Part shown: in pieces, positions 35,205 to 45,575 of the stretch
Layout: each line of letters begins with the position of its first letter
How positions within the stretch are numbered: the stretch's first letter is position 1
The notes under the pieces: model-generated
What the model was told of the DNA's origin: nothing
The model's database searches: none
Seen by the model: only the letters and a program-made list of their open reading frames with translations
NCBI GenBank assembly: GCA_937922155.1
Contig: CAKZVL010000018.1
Coordinates: forward strand, 1 to 64,000
From: an uncultured Paracoccaceae bacterium
GTDB taxonomy: Bacteria > Pseudomonadota > Alphaproteobacteria > Rhodobacterales > Rhodobacteraceae
Length of the DNA stretch: 64,000 nucleotides
Direction of reading: 5' to 3'
Made by a program: the position numbers and the translations under genes

Positions 35205-35229
35205 AGCACGCGGCGAGCTTGCGCGTGCT
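35205..35229 (-). promoter_or_regulatory. Leader hairpin upstream of the binding-protein gene
   Basis: AGCACGCG (35205-35212) and CGCGTGCT (35222-35229) make a perfect eight-pair stem in the leader. It has no downstream T run on the coding strand, so it is not a terminator; it may affect mRNA stability. A TTGACG box about 60 bases further upstream may be a -35 element. Confidence 0.4.
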
Positions 35230-35354
35230 GCTCCGGCTATGCATGCATTGCGCCCTATTTTTGGCAGAACGTCAACAGAGGGAAGCGTCCCTTCGGGGTG
35301 CGAAAGCGACCAGCACGTGATCCGTTTCCGACATTTGTGACGGTCTCAAAGGCC

Positions 35355-36206
35355 CTATGAAGGGCGCCCAAAGCCCTTATTTTCCTGTCGATTGGACGCC
35401 AGCCATTGCTTTCGAAAATGCGATGGGCTGCATCCGCTGCGGTTTTGAAACGCGCGAGAAAAATAGGCGGCAGAACTGTATCCGAGGGTCAAAGCGATAT
35501 CTTGGACCGCTGTTGGTGTCTCTTGTAATAGGAAACAGGCTTCGAAATGGCGCCGGTCGTTCAATAGATCCAGCGCGGATCGCCCGCAGGTGCGCTTGCA
35601 GCATCGGGTCAGATGGGTTGGTGTGACGCCAAGGCTTGCGGCGTATCCCGCGACGCCATCGCTGCTGCGAAATCCGCGTTCGATCAGGTCGGTATAGGCG
35701 GCAACAAGTCGGGCGGATGTTGTTTCGCTTTGCGGGTCGGTCGCTTCGTTGGTGTCGAGTTGGCGTTCAAAAAAGACGGAGATTAAGCCAAGGCGATAAA
35801 ACGCAGCGCGGCTGTGTTTGCCATTTGCAAGATCGACTTCTTTTTCCAGACCGTCCAGGAGCGCGGTCAACTCCTTTTGTGCCGCAACATCGCGCAGGCG
35901 CAGATGCAGCGCCGCACTGGGCCATTCGCTGGACATCGCGTCGGGGATGGTAAGCATTTGACCAAAGACAGAAGAACCCGCTTCATAGCCGTACATGGTG
36001 CGGGCAGGGATAAAGATCAGGTTGTTGGGGCCAAAGCCGCGTGTCAGCCCCGAAATGGTGATCCGGCCATGTCCTTTTGTGATGATCAATAACCGCGCCG
36101 CACTATGGCTGCGCATCGCCTCGGTCTGCCAACGGCCGACCTTGGGGTTGTGAGAAATACTCTTGAGCGATGGTGCTTGCGCCGCGGAGTTCGGGATATT
36201 TGACAT
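35355..36206 (-). CDS. AraC-family transcriptional regulator
   Basis: The 283 residues have an N-terminal cupin-like sensing domain (about 25-130, LLIITKGHGRITISG) and a C-terminal double helix-turn-helix (about 185-283, GVAGYAASLGVTPTHLTRCCKRTCG and ALTLGYSSAAYFSRAFQNRSGCSPSHFRKQW). The second helix motif is intact. The frame is open to 36242; ATG 36206 is chosen for a GGAG at a good distance. It lies immediately upstream of the ABC importer on the same strand and probably controls it. The inducer is unknown. Confidence 0.9.
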   Translation of the reverse strand: MSNIPNSAAQAPSLKSISHNPKVGRWQTEAMRSHSAARLLIITKGHGRITISGLTRGFGPNNLIFIPARTMYGYEAGSSVFGQMLTIPDAMSSEWPSAALHLRLRDVAAQKELTALLDGLEKEVDLANGKHSRAAFYRLGLISVFFERQLDTNEATDPQSETTSARLVAAYTDLIERGFRSSDGVAGYAASLGVTPTHLTRCCKRTCGRSALDLLNDRRHFEACFLLQETPTAVQDIALTLGYSSAAYFSRAFQNRSGCSPSHFRKQWLASNRQENKGFGRPS

Positions 36207-36409
36207 TGAGTGATCATTCTCCAATGCAGTGACCATGCACACTTACGAAGAGGTTTTCAACGGTTTTCGCGGGGGGAGTTTGGGGGGAGGTGGGTTGACG
36301 TAAGCCGCACATCTTCCCTATGAAAGGCAGGACTAGATACCAATTCGCCGACCCGGCGGGGCGGGTCGTCAACTATCCGGCGCCTGCGGCTTGATTCCGG
36401 ACCCCACTG

Positions 36410-37297
36410 CTAAAACTTCAGCACATCCACCGCATCGCCCATCGGCATCGTCACCTTGTGCCAATCGCGCATACGCTTGTTGAACCATGTGCGTTGGCGT
36501 TTGGCGTATTGTCGGGTGGCGATGATCACCGCCTCTTTGACCTGATCGAACGACAGGGTACCATTGAGGAATTCCATCAGTTCTGGCGCGCCGATGGCTT
36601 TTGAGGAGGGATGGGTCGGGTCCCAGTTGGCGTGCATTGCGCGGGCCTCTTCCATGACGCCTTGCGCGACCATCAGGTCAAATCGTTGTTCGATCCGGGG
36701 GGTGAGCCAGTCTTTGGGGGCATCCAGAAGGAGGGCCGTTGCGCTGGCCAACGGGACAAGCGGCGGGGGCGTTTGATCTTGCCAATCCGCAAGGCTTTGC
36801 CCGGTTTGGTTCAGGACTTCCCACGCGCGCTGTACGCGGGCGCGGTTTTTGGTGTCGATCTGCTGTGCTGTGCGCGCGTCTAGTTGCGACAGGAGTTCGG
36901 GTAGGGGCAATGCGTCTGCTGCCGAGCGCACCTCTGCGCTTGTCGCGGGGATGTCGGCCAAGCCTTCGGTCAGGGCCGAAAAGTAAAGCCCGGTGCCGCC
37001 GACAATGATTGGCCTTTGACCCGAAAGCAGCGGTTTGACGTCGCGCAGCCAGTGGCCGACCGAATAGGATTGGTCATGGGGCACGTGACCATAAAGGTGA
37101 TGTGGTGCGTGTTTTGTGTCTGCCGCATTGGGTCGAGCAGTCAGGATGCGCCAGCCGTCAAAGACCTGCAGCGCGTCTGCGTTCACCACGATCCCGCCTT
37201 GGCGCTGTGCAATCATCAAGGCCAAAGCCGATTTACCAGACGCCGTTGGTCCTGCGATCAAAACCGGTTTGTCGGGGGAGATGTCAATCGGTGCCAA
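36410..37297 (-). CDS. miaA: tRNA dimethylallyltransferase
   Basis: MiaA adds a dimethylallyl group to A37 of tRNAs that read U-starting codons. The 295 residues have the P-loop AGPTASGKS (15-23), NADALQVF, the [10 protein letters not shown] segment, and [13 protein letters not shown] near the end. The only plausible start is TTG 37297, a rare codon. Length is typical. The gene is divergent from pyrH with a leader of about 110 bases. Confidence 0.94.
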   Translation of the reverse strand: MAPIDISPDKPVLIAGPTASGKSALALMIAQRQGGIVVNADALQVFDGWRILTARPNAADTKHAPHHLYGHVPHDQSYSVGHWLRDVKPLLSGQRPIIVGGTGLYFSALTEGLADIPATSAEVRSAADALPLPELLSQLDARTAQQIDTKNRARVQRAWEVLNQTGQSLADWQDQTPPPLVPLASATALLLDAPKDWLTPRIEQRFDLMVAQGVMEEARAMHANWDPTHPSSKAIGAPELMEFLNGTLSFDQVKEAVIIATRQYAKRQRTWFNKRMRDWHKVTMPMGDAVDVLKF

Positions 37298-37410
37298 GTG
37301 TTTTCACGTTTTCCAAAGGTAAGGTAAGGAACGGCTGCGTTGCCCATTGAACCTTTGGCCTTTTTGCGACATTTTGCGCGCAACGAAAAGCGTGAACTAT
37401 GAGGGCCAGC

Positions 37411-38136
37411 ATGACGAGTGAACCAAAGACCGCTTACAAACGGGTTATGCTGAAAATCTCGGGCGAGGCGCTGATGGGCGATACAGGCTTTGGCCTGCAC
37501 CCGCCGACGGTGGAACGTATCGCCAAAGAGGTGAAGTCGGTTCACGACCTTGGCGTTGAGATTTGTATGGTCATCGGGGGCGGCACTATCTTTCGCGGGT
37601 TGCAAGGCAGCGCGCAGGGGATGGAACGCACCACGGCCGATTACATGGGGATGCTGGCGACGGTTATGAACGCGCTGGCGGTGCAATCCGCGCTGGAGGC
37701 TGAGGGTATTCACACGCGGGTCATTTCCGCAATCACGATGAACGAGGTTGCAGAACCCTACATCCGCCGCCGCGCTGTACGTCACCTTGAAAAGAAACGC
37801 GTATGCATTTTTGCAGCCGGGACAGGCAACCCCTATTTCACAACCGATACAGCAGCGACGTTGCGCGCCAATGAGATGTCGTGCGAGGCGATCTTTAAGG
37901 GCACCAAAGTTGACGGGGTTTACGACAAGGACCCAGTGAAACATGCGGATGCGAAACGATACAAAGAAGTGTCGTATGACGAAGTGTTACAAAAGCATTT
38001 GGGCGTTATGGATGCCTCTGCGATTGCGCTGGCGCGGGACAATCATTTGCCGATTATCGTGTTTTCATTGGATGAACCGGGTGGGTTTCGCGGCATCTTG
38101 GCAGGAGAGGGCACCTATACAATCGTGCACGATTAG
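37411..38136 (+). CDS. pyrH: UMP kinase
   Basis: PyrH phosphorylates UMP to UDP with ATP. The 241 residues show the start [26 protein letters not shown], the [18 protein letters not shown] helix, [15 protein letters not shown] and the DGVYDKDP motif. ATG 37411 has GAGG six bases upstream; the frame opens at ATG 37399. It begins the plus-strand block that runs through the lpx genes. The frr gene follows after 140 bases. Confidence 0.95.
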   Translation: MTSEPKTAYKRVMLKISGEALMGDTGFGLHPPTVERIAKEVKSVHDLGVEICMVIGGGTIFRGLQGSAQGMERTTADYMGMLATVMNALAVQSALEAEGIHTRVISAITMNEVAEPYIRRRAVRHLEKKRVCIFAAGTGNPYFTTDTAATLRANEMSCEAIFKGTKVDGVYDKDPVKHADAKRYKEVSYDEVLQKHLGVMDASAIALARDNHLPIIVFSLDEPGGFRGILAGEGTYTIVHD

Positions 38137-38276
38137 GACGTTTCACGCCGACTCCACGGAAACTGCACAAATCCGCCTAGATACGCGATTAGGGCATAAC
38201 CTATACAAAGAACGGGATTTCGCATACTACACCAAAAGTAGGGTTCGCCCGTAATAAACTGAGCAGACGAATAAAT

Positions 38277-38840
38277 ATGGCTGATGACTTTGAACTAGAT
38301 ACCGATGATCTGACCCGCCGCATGGATGGGGCGATTGCAAACCTTCGCACAGAATTGGCGTCCCTGCGGACGGGTCGTGGCTCTGCCTCGATGCTCGATC
38401 CGATTATGGTTGATGCCTATGGATCTACAACGCCAATCAATCAGGTGGGCACTGTGAACGTGCCTGAACCGCGTATGGTGACAATCAACGTTTGGGACAA
38501 AGCCCTTGTTGGACCTGTGGAAAAGGCGATCCGCGAAAGCGGGCTGGGGATCAATCCGCAGTTGAACGGCACAATCATTATGTTGCCAATTCCAGAGTTG
38601 AACGAAGAACGTCGGCGCGAGATGACCAAGGTCGCGGCGCAATATGCCGAAAGCGCACGGGTTTCCATTCGCAACCTGCGCAAGGACGGCATGGATCAGA
38701 TCAAGAAGGCCAAAAGCGATGGCCTGTCTGAAGACGATATGAAGTTTTGGGAAGCCGAAGTTCAGGATCTGACGGACAAATATACGAAAACTGTCGACGA
38801 TACGCTTGAAAATAAGCAAGCTGAAATCATGCAGATTTAA
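38277..38840 (+). CDS. frr: Ribosome recycling factor
   Basis: Frr with EF-G splits post-termination ribosomes. The 187 residues have the family pattern: [24 protein letters not shown] near the start, [49 protein letters not shown] and [11 protein letters not shown]-type motif ([16 protein letters not shown]). Typical length and position after pyrH. Confidence 0.96.
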   Translation: MADDFELDTDDLTRRMDGAIANLRTELASLRTGRGSASMLDPIMVDAYGSTTPINQVGTVNVPEPRMVTINVWDKALVGPVEKAIRESGLGINPQLNGTIIMLPIPELNEERRREMTKVAAQYAESARVSIRNLRKDGMDQIKKAKSDGLSEDDMKFWEAEVQDLTDKYTKTVDDTLENKQAEIMQI

Positions 38841-38923
38841 CTCGGGTTAACGATATATCGTGTAGGCGAATTGAGCGACGAATGAGGCGGCCATTTTTGG
38901 CCACAGAACAAAAAGGGTCATGA

Positions 38924-39643
38924 ATGACCAAAATGGATAAAATCGGACCACGTCATGTGGCGATCATCATGGATGGGAATGGCCGTTGGGCGCAGCAACG
39001 CGGCCGTCCGCGTTTGGTCGGCCACCATGCCGGTGCGAAACGCGTGCGCGAAATCGTCGAGGCTTGCCCGGATGTCGGCGTCAAGTATTTGACGATCTTT
39101 GCCTTTTCGACCGAAAATTGGAAACGCACACAGACCGAAGTTGCGGGATTGATGCGGTTGTTCCGCCGTTACATTGAGCGCGAAGCGCGCGCGCTGTTGC
39201 AGGAAGGTGTGCGGGTTCGGTTTATCGGCGATCGGATGAAGCTGGATGATAAGCTTGTGTCGTTGATGGATAACCTTGAGCTTTTGACATCGACCAATGA
39301 CAAGGTACATTTGACCATCGCGTTGAATTATGGCGGCCGCGATGAAGTGACCCGTGCGGCACAGCGCCTTGCCTTTGAGATTGAGCAGGGGCGGCTGACG
39401 CACAAGGACGTGGACGCCGAAACGCTGGCGAAATTCCTGGATACGCAGTTTTTGCCTGATCCTGATCTGGTTATTCGCACCAGTGGCGAAGCACGGATTT
39501 CGAACTTTTTACTGTGGCAGTCAGCCTATGCGGAATATGAGTTCCTTGATACGTTGTGGCCGGATTTCACATCGGACGAATTCAAGACAGTTATCGGTGC
39601 CTATGGCACGCGGGATCGCCGTTATGGTGCGGTCCTCGCTTAG
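38924..39643 (+). CDS. uppS: Undecaprenyl diphosphate synthase (isoprenyl transferase)
   Basis: UppS makes the C55 lipid carrier for peptidoglycan and other polymers. The 239 residues show HVAIIMDGNGRWAQQRG (with catalytic Asp), YLTIFAFSTENWKR, LNYGGRDE and PDLVIRTSGEARISNFLLWQSAYAE. An AAGGG ribosome-binding site precedes ATG. cdsA starts two bases after the stop. Confidence 0.96.
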   Translation: MTKMDKIGPRHVAIIMDGNGRWAQQRGRPRLVGHHAGAKRVREIVEACPDVGVKYLTIFAFSTENWKRTQTEVAGLMRLFRRYIEREARALLQEGVRVRFIGDRMKLDDKLVSLMDNLELLTSTNDKVHLTIALNYGGRDEVTRAAQRLAFEIEQGRLTHKDVDAETLAKFLDTQFLPDPDLVIRTSGEARISNFLLWQSAYAEYEFLDTLWPDFTSDEFKTVIGAYGTRDRRYGAVLA

Positions 39644-39645
39644 AT

Positions 39646-40452
39646 ATGTCGGCACAACCGCCGCTTGACCCCTCCAAATGGGATGATCTGCAAACCCGCG
39701 TAATTTCCGGCGCGGCAATGACGGTTGTTGGCGCGATTGGCGTCATCATGGGCGGTGTTTGGTTCCAGATGATGGTCGTCTTTGTCACGGCCGTTATGGT
39801 TTGGGAACTTTGGATGATGATCGTGCCGGATCGTCCCACGCCGGGCATGTTGCTTGCCGCGTTGTTGGCGTCTGTGATGTCTGGGCTGTTGTTGGACACA
39901 TCTATCATTGGTCTGTTGCTGTTTCTGGTGGTGCCTGTGTTGGGTGCGGCCACGTTAAAGCGGGAACGGGTTACGTTTTTTATCTTTGCGCTCGGGCTTC
40001 AAATTGCGGGCTGGGGATTGGTCCAGTTCCGCGGGGATTATGGGTTCATCTGGATCATCTGGTTGATGTCTGTGGTGATTGCCACGGATGTGTTTGGGTA
40101 TTTCGCGGGCCGGACCTTTGGCGGACCAAAGTTTTGGCCCAAGGTCAGCCCCAAAAAAACGTGGAGCGGGACAATCGCAGGTTGGATCACCGCAGGGATT
40201 GTCGGGTTTATCTTTACCCTGTTTACCAACGCTGGGTTTACGATTGTTTTGATTTCGATGGTGTTGAGTTTCGCCAGCCAAATGGGTGATATCGCCGAAA
40301 GCGCGTTGAAACGCCGGATGAAGATTAAGGACAGTTCGACACTGATCCCCGGTCATGGCGGGTTATTGGACCGCTTTGATGGGTTGCTTGGCGCGTCGTT
40401 GTTTATGCTTGTGGTTGCATATCTATTCAACGTGCCCGGAGTGGCCTTTTGA
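39646..40452 (+). CDS. cdsA: Phosphatidate cytidylyltransferase
   Basis: CdsA makes CDP-diacylglycerol, the precursor of all phospholipids. The 268 residues have about seven membrane segments and the C-terminal signature with SPKKTWSG and SFASQMGDIAESALKRRMKIKDSSTLIPGHGGLLDRFD. The frame opens earlier inside uppS at 39556, but ATG 39646 gives the family N-terminus and follows the uppS stop by two bases. Confidence 0.94.
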   Translation: MSAQPPLDPSKWDDLQTRVISGAAMTVVGAIGVIMGGVWFQMMVVFVTAVMVWELWMMIVPDRPTPGMLLAALLASVMSGLLLDTSIIGLLLFLVVPVLGAATLKRERVTFFIFALGLQIAGWGLVQFRGDYGFIWIIWLMSVVIATDVFGYFAGRTFGGPKFWPKVSPKKTWSGTIAGWITAGIVGFIFTLFTNAGFTIVLISMVLSFASQMGDIAESALKRRMKIKDSSTLIPGHGGLLDRFDGLLGASLFMLVVAYLFNVPGVAF

Positions 40453-41618
40453 AGACAATCAGCATTTTGGGGGCGACGGGGTCAATCGGGCAGAGTACGA
40501 TTGATTTGATTGCGCGTGATCCGTCTCGCTATGATGTTGTGGCGCTGACGGGTGGGCGCAACGTTGAGCAATTGGCCAAGGATGCCAAGGCGTTAGGGGC
40601 TGATATTGCTGTAACGTGCTATGAAGATTGCTTTGCCGATCTAAAGGCCCTGTTGGCGGGTTCGGACATTGAGGTCGCCGCAGGAAGCGACGCCGTCATT
40701 GCGGCCGCGCAGCGTCCGGCTGATTGGTGCATGTCTGCGATTGTTGGTTCTGCTGGCCTTGCGCCGGGGTGGGCGGCGTTGACGAACGGAAATACGTTGG
40801 CCTTGGCCAATAAGGAATCGCTGGTCACTGCCGGGCCGATCCTATTGGCACATGCAAAGGCGCATGGTGCCACGATCCTTCCTGTGGACAGTGAACATTC
40901 GGCGGTGTTTCAAGCGCTGGTGGGTGAAGACATGGCGAGCGTGGAGCGGGTGATTATCACCGCATCTGGCGGCGCGTTTCGCGACTGGCCATTGGAAAAG
41001 CTAGCGACAGCGACGCCAAGCGAGGCAGCGAGCCATCCGAATTGGGATATGGGGCAACGCATTACAATTGATAGCGCGTCGATGTTTAATAAGGCGATGG
41101 AACTGATTGAAACAAAAGAGTTCTTTGAGGTTTCGCCTGACAAGATCGAAGCCCTCATTCATCCCGAAAGCCTGATCCATGCGATGGTGGGGTATTGTGA
41201 CGGTGGCATCATGGCCCATGTGGGGCCGCATGATATGCGCCACGCGATCGGCTATGCGCTGCACTGGCCAGATCGCGCGGATGTTCCGGTGGAGCGGTTG
41301 GATTTCGCCAAGATTGCACAGCTGAATTTCAAAGCGCCCGATTTGGCCCGGTATCCTGCGTTGCAGATTGCACAGGATGTGATGCGGGCCGGTGGCCTGA
41401 CGGGCGCGGTCTTTAACGCCGCCAAAGAACAGGCGCTTGATGGCTTTATCGCCGGGGACATCGGATTTATGGACATGGCCCCTGTGGTGGCGGAAACCCT
41501 AGACAAAATGTCATCACATCCGGGGCTGCAAAATGCCAAATTTACCCTAGATGACGTCTTGAACGTCGACCAGCTTTCCCGGATTGCATCCGGTGAGATC
41601 ATTTCAGCGCGGAGATAG
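40449..41618 (+). CDS. dxr: 1-deoxy-D-xylulose-5-phosphate reductoisomerase
   Basis: Dxr commits to the MEP isoprenoid pathway. The 389 residues show NADPH-binding ILGATGSIGQST, ALANKESLVTAG, the metal-site VDSEHSAVFQ, MGQRITIDSASMFNKA and the FNAAKEQALDGF helix. It starts with TTG overlapping the cdsA stop (TTGA). IspDF of the same pathway is also in the window at 63115-64000. Confidence 0.95.
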   Translation: MKTISILGATGSIGQSTIDLIARDPSRYDVVALTGGRNVEQLAKDAKALGADIAVTCYEDCFADLKALLAGSDIEVAAGSDAVIAAAQRPADWCMSAIVGSAGLAPGWAALTNGNTLALANKESLVTAGPILLAHAKAHGATILPVDSEHSAVFQALVGEDMASVERVIITASGGAFRDWPLEKLATATPSEAASHPNWDMGQRITIDSASMFNKAMELIETKEFFEVSPDKIEALIHPESLIHAMVGYCDGGIMAHVGPHDMRHAIGYALHWPDRADVPVERLDFAKIAQLNFKAPDLARYPALQIAQDVMRAGGLTGAVFNAAKEQALDGFIAGDIGFMDMAPVVAETLDKMSSHPGLQNAKFTLDDVLNVDQLSRIASGEIISARR

Positions 41619-41620
41619 CT

Positions 41621-42946
41621 TTGGATTTATCAGCCCTTTTGTCCGCCGTTGGGGATAATGTTTTCATCCTTTTGGCCTTTGTTGTTGCGTTGTCTGTGAT
41701 CGTGGCGATCCATGAATACGGTCACTACATCGTTGGACGCTGGTCCGGCATTTATGCAGAGGTGTTTTCGATTGGGTTTGGCCCGGTCCTGTGGTCGCGC
41801 AAGGATAAACGCGGCACGGTTTGGCAGATCGCGGCACTGCCCTTTGGTGGATACGTAAAATTTTTGGGTGATGCGAATGCGGCCAGTGTTGGCGGGACCG
41901 CGAACGTTGAAGGCTTTACAGAGCGTCAAACGATGCTGGGGGCTCCATTGTGGGCGCGCACGTTGACGGTTTTGGCGGGGCCTGTGTTCAATTTCATTTT
42001 GGCGGTTTTGATTTTTACCGGCTATTTCATGTGGAATGGCAAAGTGTCCGAACAGCTGGTTCTGGTGGACAGTTTTGATTTACCTGCGCAACTGGTGAAT
42101 GAGCTTGAGGTCGGTGATCGCATAATTGCGGTTGAGGACATCATCTTTGGTGAAGAGGGCACCAATGTCGATGATTTGCCCAATCAGCTATCCTATGATT
42201 ACCGCGTGATCCGTGATGGTCAGGAAATCATCGTTCAGGGGCCGCACCCGATTGTGCCACGCGTTGACCGGCTTTCGCCACGGTCGGCTGCCGATGATGC
42301 CAAGCTGAAGGTTGGCGATGTTATTGTGAGCGTCGATGGTGCGCCGATTTATGCGTTCAACGGGCTGGTTGATGCGGTGCAAGCGGCGCAAGGCGCGCCC
42401 CTGTCGCTGACTGCGTGGCGCGATGGCGAACTGATGGAATTTACGCTGACGCCGCGCGAAACGGCAGAGCGTCAGGAAGACGGATCGTTTGAAAACAACT
42501 ACCGGATTGGCATCGCTGGCACGTTCTTTTTCACGCCTGCGACGGATCGCATTGGCCCTTGGGAGGCGTTCAAATACGGTGCGGAACAGCTTTGGGTGTC
42601 CATCTCGGGATCACTTGTCGGGCTTTGGCAGGTCATTACGGGGGGGATTTCGACCTGCAACATTTCCGGCCCTGTGGCGATTGCACAGGCCAGCGGGTCG
42701 ATGGCGGCGCAGGGCACGGAAAATTACGTTCTGTTCATTGGCATGTTGTCGGCGGCTGTGGGGCTATTGAACCTGTTCCCGATCCCGGTTTTGGATGGCG
42801 GGCATTTAGTGTTTTACGCCTATGAGGCCGTTGCACGGCGCAAGCCGGGAGAGCGCGCGGTGCAGTTCTTGATGTTGATAGGCGTATCGCTTGTCGGGGC
42901 GCTGATGGTGTTTGCGCTGCTCAACGATCTAATTCTTTGCCCATGA
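41621..42946 (+). CDS. rseP: RseP-type site-2 membrane metalloprotease
   Basis: RseP cuts membrane-bound anti-sigma factors after a first protease. The 441 residues have the zinc motif HEYGH (31-35), a PDZ region (about 195-270, KLKVGDVIVSVDGAPI) and the second metal ligand LDGGH at about 390. It starts with TTG after GGAG at good distance, two bases after dxr. In this position, just before bamA, it is conserved across alphaproteobacteria. Confidence 0.94.
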   Translation: MDLSALLSAVGDNVFILLAFVVALSVIVAIHEYGHYIVGRWSGIYAEVFSIGFGPVLWSRKDKRGTVWQIAALPFGGYVKFLGDANAASVGGTANVEGFTERQTMLGAPLWARTLTVLAGPVFNFILAVLIFTGYFMWNGKVSEQLVLVDSFDLPAQLVNELEVGDRIIAVEDIIFGEEGTNVDDLPNQLSYDYRVIRDGQEIIVQGPHPIVPRVDRLSPRSAADDAKLKVGDVIVSVDGAPIYAFNGLVDAVQAAQGAPLSLTAWRDGELMEFTLTPRETAERQEDGSFENNYRIGIAGTFFFTPATDRIGPWEAFKYGAEQLWVSISGSLVGLWQVITGGISTCNISGPVAIAQASGSMAAQGTENYVLFIGMLSAAVGLLNLFPIPVLDGGHLVFYAYEAVARRKPGERAVQFLMLIGVSLVGALMVFALLNDLILCP

Positions 42947-43014
42947 AGTCGTCACGACTTTGACATAATTGTGCCTTCTTTGCCGCCTAGGGAAGTGGGG
43001 AAGGAGACCGTCTG

Positions 43015-43149
43015 ATGACCGTTTTGACCCACGGATACAAAGGAATGCGCGTATTGCTGATGCTGAACTGGCATCGGATGATGTATGCTTTTGCCCTTTT
43101 TGTGTCCCTTAAGGTTGGGTCTTATCTTGCGCTGATTGGGGTCGTTTAA
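43015..43149 (+). CDS. 44-residue membrane microprotein between rseP and bamA
   Basis: ATG at 43015 has an excellent AAGGAG ribosome-binding site eight bases upstream. The 44 residues start with MTVLTHGYKGMRV, then a hydrophobic helix (about 24-43) ending at TAA 43147-43149. An AAGTCG/CGACTT stem and a TTGACA box lie upstream near 42950-42966, so it may have its own promoter. No family recognised. Confidence 0.7.
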   Translation: MTVLTHGYKGMRVLLMLNWHRMMYAFALFVSLKVGSYLALIGVV

Positions 43150-43262
43150 CGCCTGATCTTGGCTGGGCGATGGCCCGCTTTATCCACCTGCATCGTTTTG
43201 ACATCATGATTGCGACCGGGTAACCCTTAGGTCTACGGGGATGTGAAGAACAGGCAGAAATC

Positions 43263-45575
43263 ATGAATAATTGGACCGGCAGGGTTATGGCGCGACGCAA
43301 CGGGCCCGTTGGCGTCGTTTTTGCGATGATTCTAACGCTATGTGCGGCCAGTTGGGCACCGATGGCTGCGGCGCAAAGCTTTTCCTTCAATTCCGTTCAA
43401 ATCGAAGGCAATCAGCGGGTGGCTGATGGCACCATTCTGACCCAAGCGGGGATTAGTCAAGGCCAACGCATTTCGTCGTCTGAGTTAAACGCAGCCGCGC
43501 AAAACATTCAAAATTCTGGATTGTTCCAGTCTGTCAATGTCACCCCACGTGGCGGCACGTTGGTGATTGAGGTTGTAGAATTCCCAACTATCAACCGCAT
43601 CAACATCGAGGGCAACCGTCAGGTGCGCGATGCAGAGCTTTTGGCGGTCGTGCGATCCCAGCCGCGCCGTGTTTACACGCCCACAATGGCCGAGGCGGAT
43701 GTTGCGGCGATCACCCAAGTTTACGCATCAAAGGGCCGTATCAATGCATCTGTTGTACCTCAGATTATTCAGTTGAGCGACAATCGCGTTGATCTGGTGT
43801 TCGTCGTCGAAGAAACCGGCGTCACTGAGATTGAGCGTATTTCCTTTATCGGCAATCGCAGCTTTTCCGAACGGCGCTTGCGCGGTGTGCTTGAGACAAA
43901 GCAGGCAGGTGTGCTGCGTGCAATCATCGCGCGTGATACATTCGTGCAAGAGCGGATCGCCTTTGATCGTCGTGCGCTGACCGATTTTTACAATTCGCGC
44001 GGCTACGTTGATTTTCAGGTTCAAAACGTAGATGCGGCGCTGACGCGGGAACGCGATGCGTTTTTGCTGACTTTCAATGTTCAAGAGGGGCAAAAGTTCA
44101 ACTTTGGCGCTGTGACTGTCAGTTCGGATTTACCCGGCGTTGATCCGGCAGAGTTCATGGCCGTGGTGAAGACAAAGCCGGGGGCGGTTTATTCGCCTGT
44201 CGCCCTGGAAACCGATATTGCGCGGATTGAACGGTTGGCGATCCAGCGCGGTCTGGCCTTTGTACGGGCTGATCCGCAAATCACCCGCAATGACCGTGCG
44301 TTGACATTGGATGTGGATTTCCGGCTGATCCGCGGGGAACGCATTTTTATCGAGCGGATCGATATCGCAGGCAACACCACCACGCTGGACCGGGTTGTGC
44401 GCAATCAATTCCGTGTGGTTGAGGGGGACCCGTTCAACCCACGTGAAATTCGTCAAGCCGCAGATCGCATTCGCGCTCTTGGCTTTTTTGGCAATGCAAA
44501 CGTCGAAGCGCGGGAAGGGTCAAGCCCAGAGCAGATTGTTGTGGATGTAGATGTCGAAGAAGGCAACACAGGCTCACTCGGCTTTGGTGCGAACTTTAAC
44601 TCTGATACGGGTGTTGGTTTGCAAGCAACGTTTCGAGAGCGTAACTTCCTTGGCCGCGGTCAGTCGTTGACGTTTCAGCTATCCACCGCTGAAAGCAACC
44701 GCCAACTGTCGTTCAATTTTGCCGAACCGCAACTGCTGGGCCGGGACCTGCGCGGCGGGTTGGAGTTTTCTTATAGCACGACGGACAATGAAAACGCGCT
44801 TTATGACACCGAGACATTTAATTTCCGACCCAGTCTTGCGTTTCCGGTGTCTGAGAATGGTCGCCTTTCGGTGTTTTACCAGCTTGAATATACAGACCTG
44901 ACGGATGTGTCCGATGATGCAAGTCTCATTATCCAAGAAGAGGCGGAGCTGGGTGGTATTTGGACCAATGCGCTTGGCTATAGCTATAGTTATGACACAC
45001 GTCGCACCGGGCTCAATCCGAACGCGGGTGTTTTGTTCCGCTTTGGGCAAGAGTTTGGTGTTGGTGATGCCAACTTTATTCGCACGACCGCACTGCTTGG
45101 TGCGGAGGCATTGGTGCTGAACGAAGAGGTCACACTGCGTGCAACCTTGGAAGGTGGCAGCCTGAACTATACCGGTGGGGATAGCCGCGTTACGGATCGC
45201 TTTTTCCTCAACAGCCGCCGGATGCGCGGATTTGAACCGGGTGGGATCGGTCCGCGCGATGCGGTGACGGATGATGCCCTTGGTGGTAACAAATTTGCTG
45301 TCGCCCGCCTTGAGGCTGAGTTTCCGATCGGTCTACCCGAGGAATACGGGATCACGGGTGGGGTCTTTTTTGACTACGGGTCTGTCTGGGATGTTGGCAA
45401 CACGCGCGGTCAGTCTGTTCTTTATGACGATTTCACCGCGCGATCTGTTGCGGGCATCGCTTTGTTTTGGGACACGCCTTTGGGGCCCTTGCGGTTTAAC
45501 TTTACCGAAGCTTTGGAAGCGGAATCCCAAGACCGCACCCAGAATTTTGATGTAACCATCTCTACCAGCTTCTAA
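43263..45575 (+). CDS. bamA: BamA, outer-membrane protein assembly factor
   Basis: BamA inserts beta-barrel proteins into the outer membrane. The 770 residues have a signal peptide ending AAA-QS (about residue 38), five POTRA repeats (about 40-365; each with an IEGN or similar start such as VQIEGNQRV, INIEGNRQV, IDIAGNTTT), and a C-terminal barrel (about 370-770) with the RGFEPGGIGPRD loop motif and a C-terminal Phe. Typical length. The stop shares a base with the skp start. Confidence 0.96.
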   Translation: MNNWTGRVMARRNGPVGVVFAMILTLCAASWAPMAAAQSFSFNSVQIEGNQRVADGTILTQAGISQGQRISSSELNAAAQNIQNSGLFQSVNVTPRGGTLVIEVVEFPTINRINIEGNRQVRDAELLAVVRSQPRRVYTPTMAEADVAAITQVYASKGRINASVVPQIIQLSDNRVDLVFVVEETGVTEIERISFIGNRSFSERRLRGVLETKQAGVLRAIIARDTFVQERIAFDRRALTDFYNSRGYVDFQVQNVDAALTRERDAFLLTFNVQEGQKFNFGAVTVSSDLPGVDPAEFMAVVKTKPGAVYSPVALETDIARIERLAIQRGLAFVRADPQITRNDRALTLDVDFRLIRGERIFIERIDIAGNTTTLDRVVRNQFRVVEGDPFNPREIRQAADRIRALGFFGNANVEAREGSSPEQIVVDVDVEEGNTGSLGFGANFNSDTGVGLQATFRERNFLGRGQSLTFQLSTAESNRQLSFNFAEPQLLGRDLRGGLEFSYSTTDNENALYDTETFNFRPSLAFPVSENGRLSVFYQLEYTDLTDVSDDASLIIQEEAELGGIWTNALGYSYSYDTRRTGLNPNAGVLFRFGQEFGVGDANFIRTTALLGAEALVLNEEVTLRATLEGGSLNYTGGDSRVTDRFFLNSRRMRGFEPGGIGPRDAVTDDALGGNKFAVARLEAEFPIGLPEEYGITGGVFFDYGSVWDVGNTRGQSVLYDDFTARSVAGIALFWDTPLGPLRFNFTEALEAESQDRTQNFDVTISTSF

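Noticed and set aside
36309-36393. Short plus-strand ORF (about 24 codons) near 36320
   Set aside because: No ribosome-binding site and no hydrophobic or conserved feature; the surrounding bases show only a GACCCG/CGGGTC stem.
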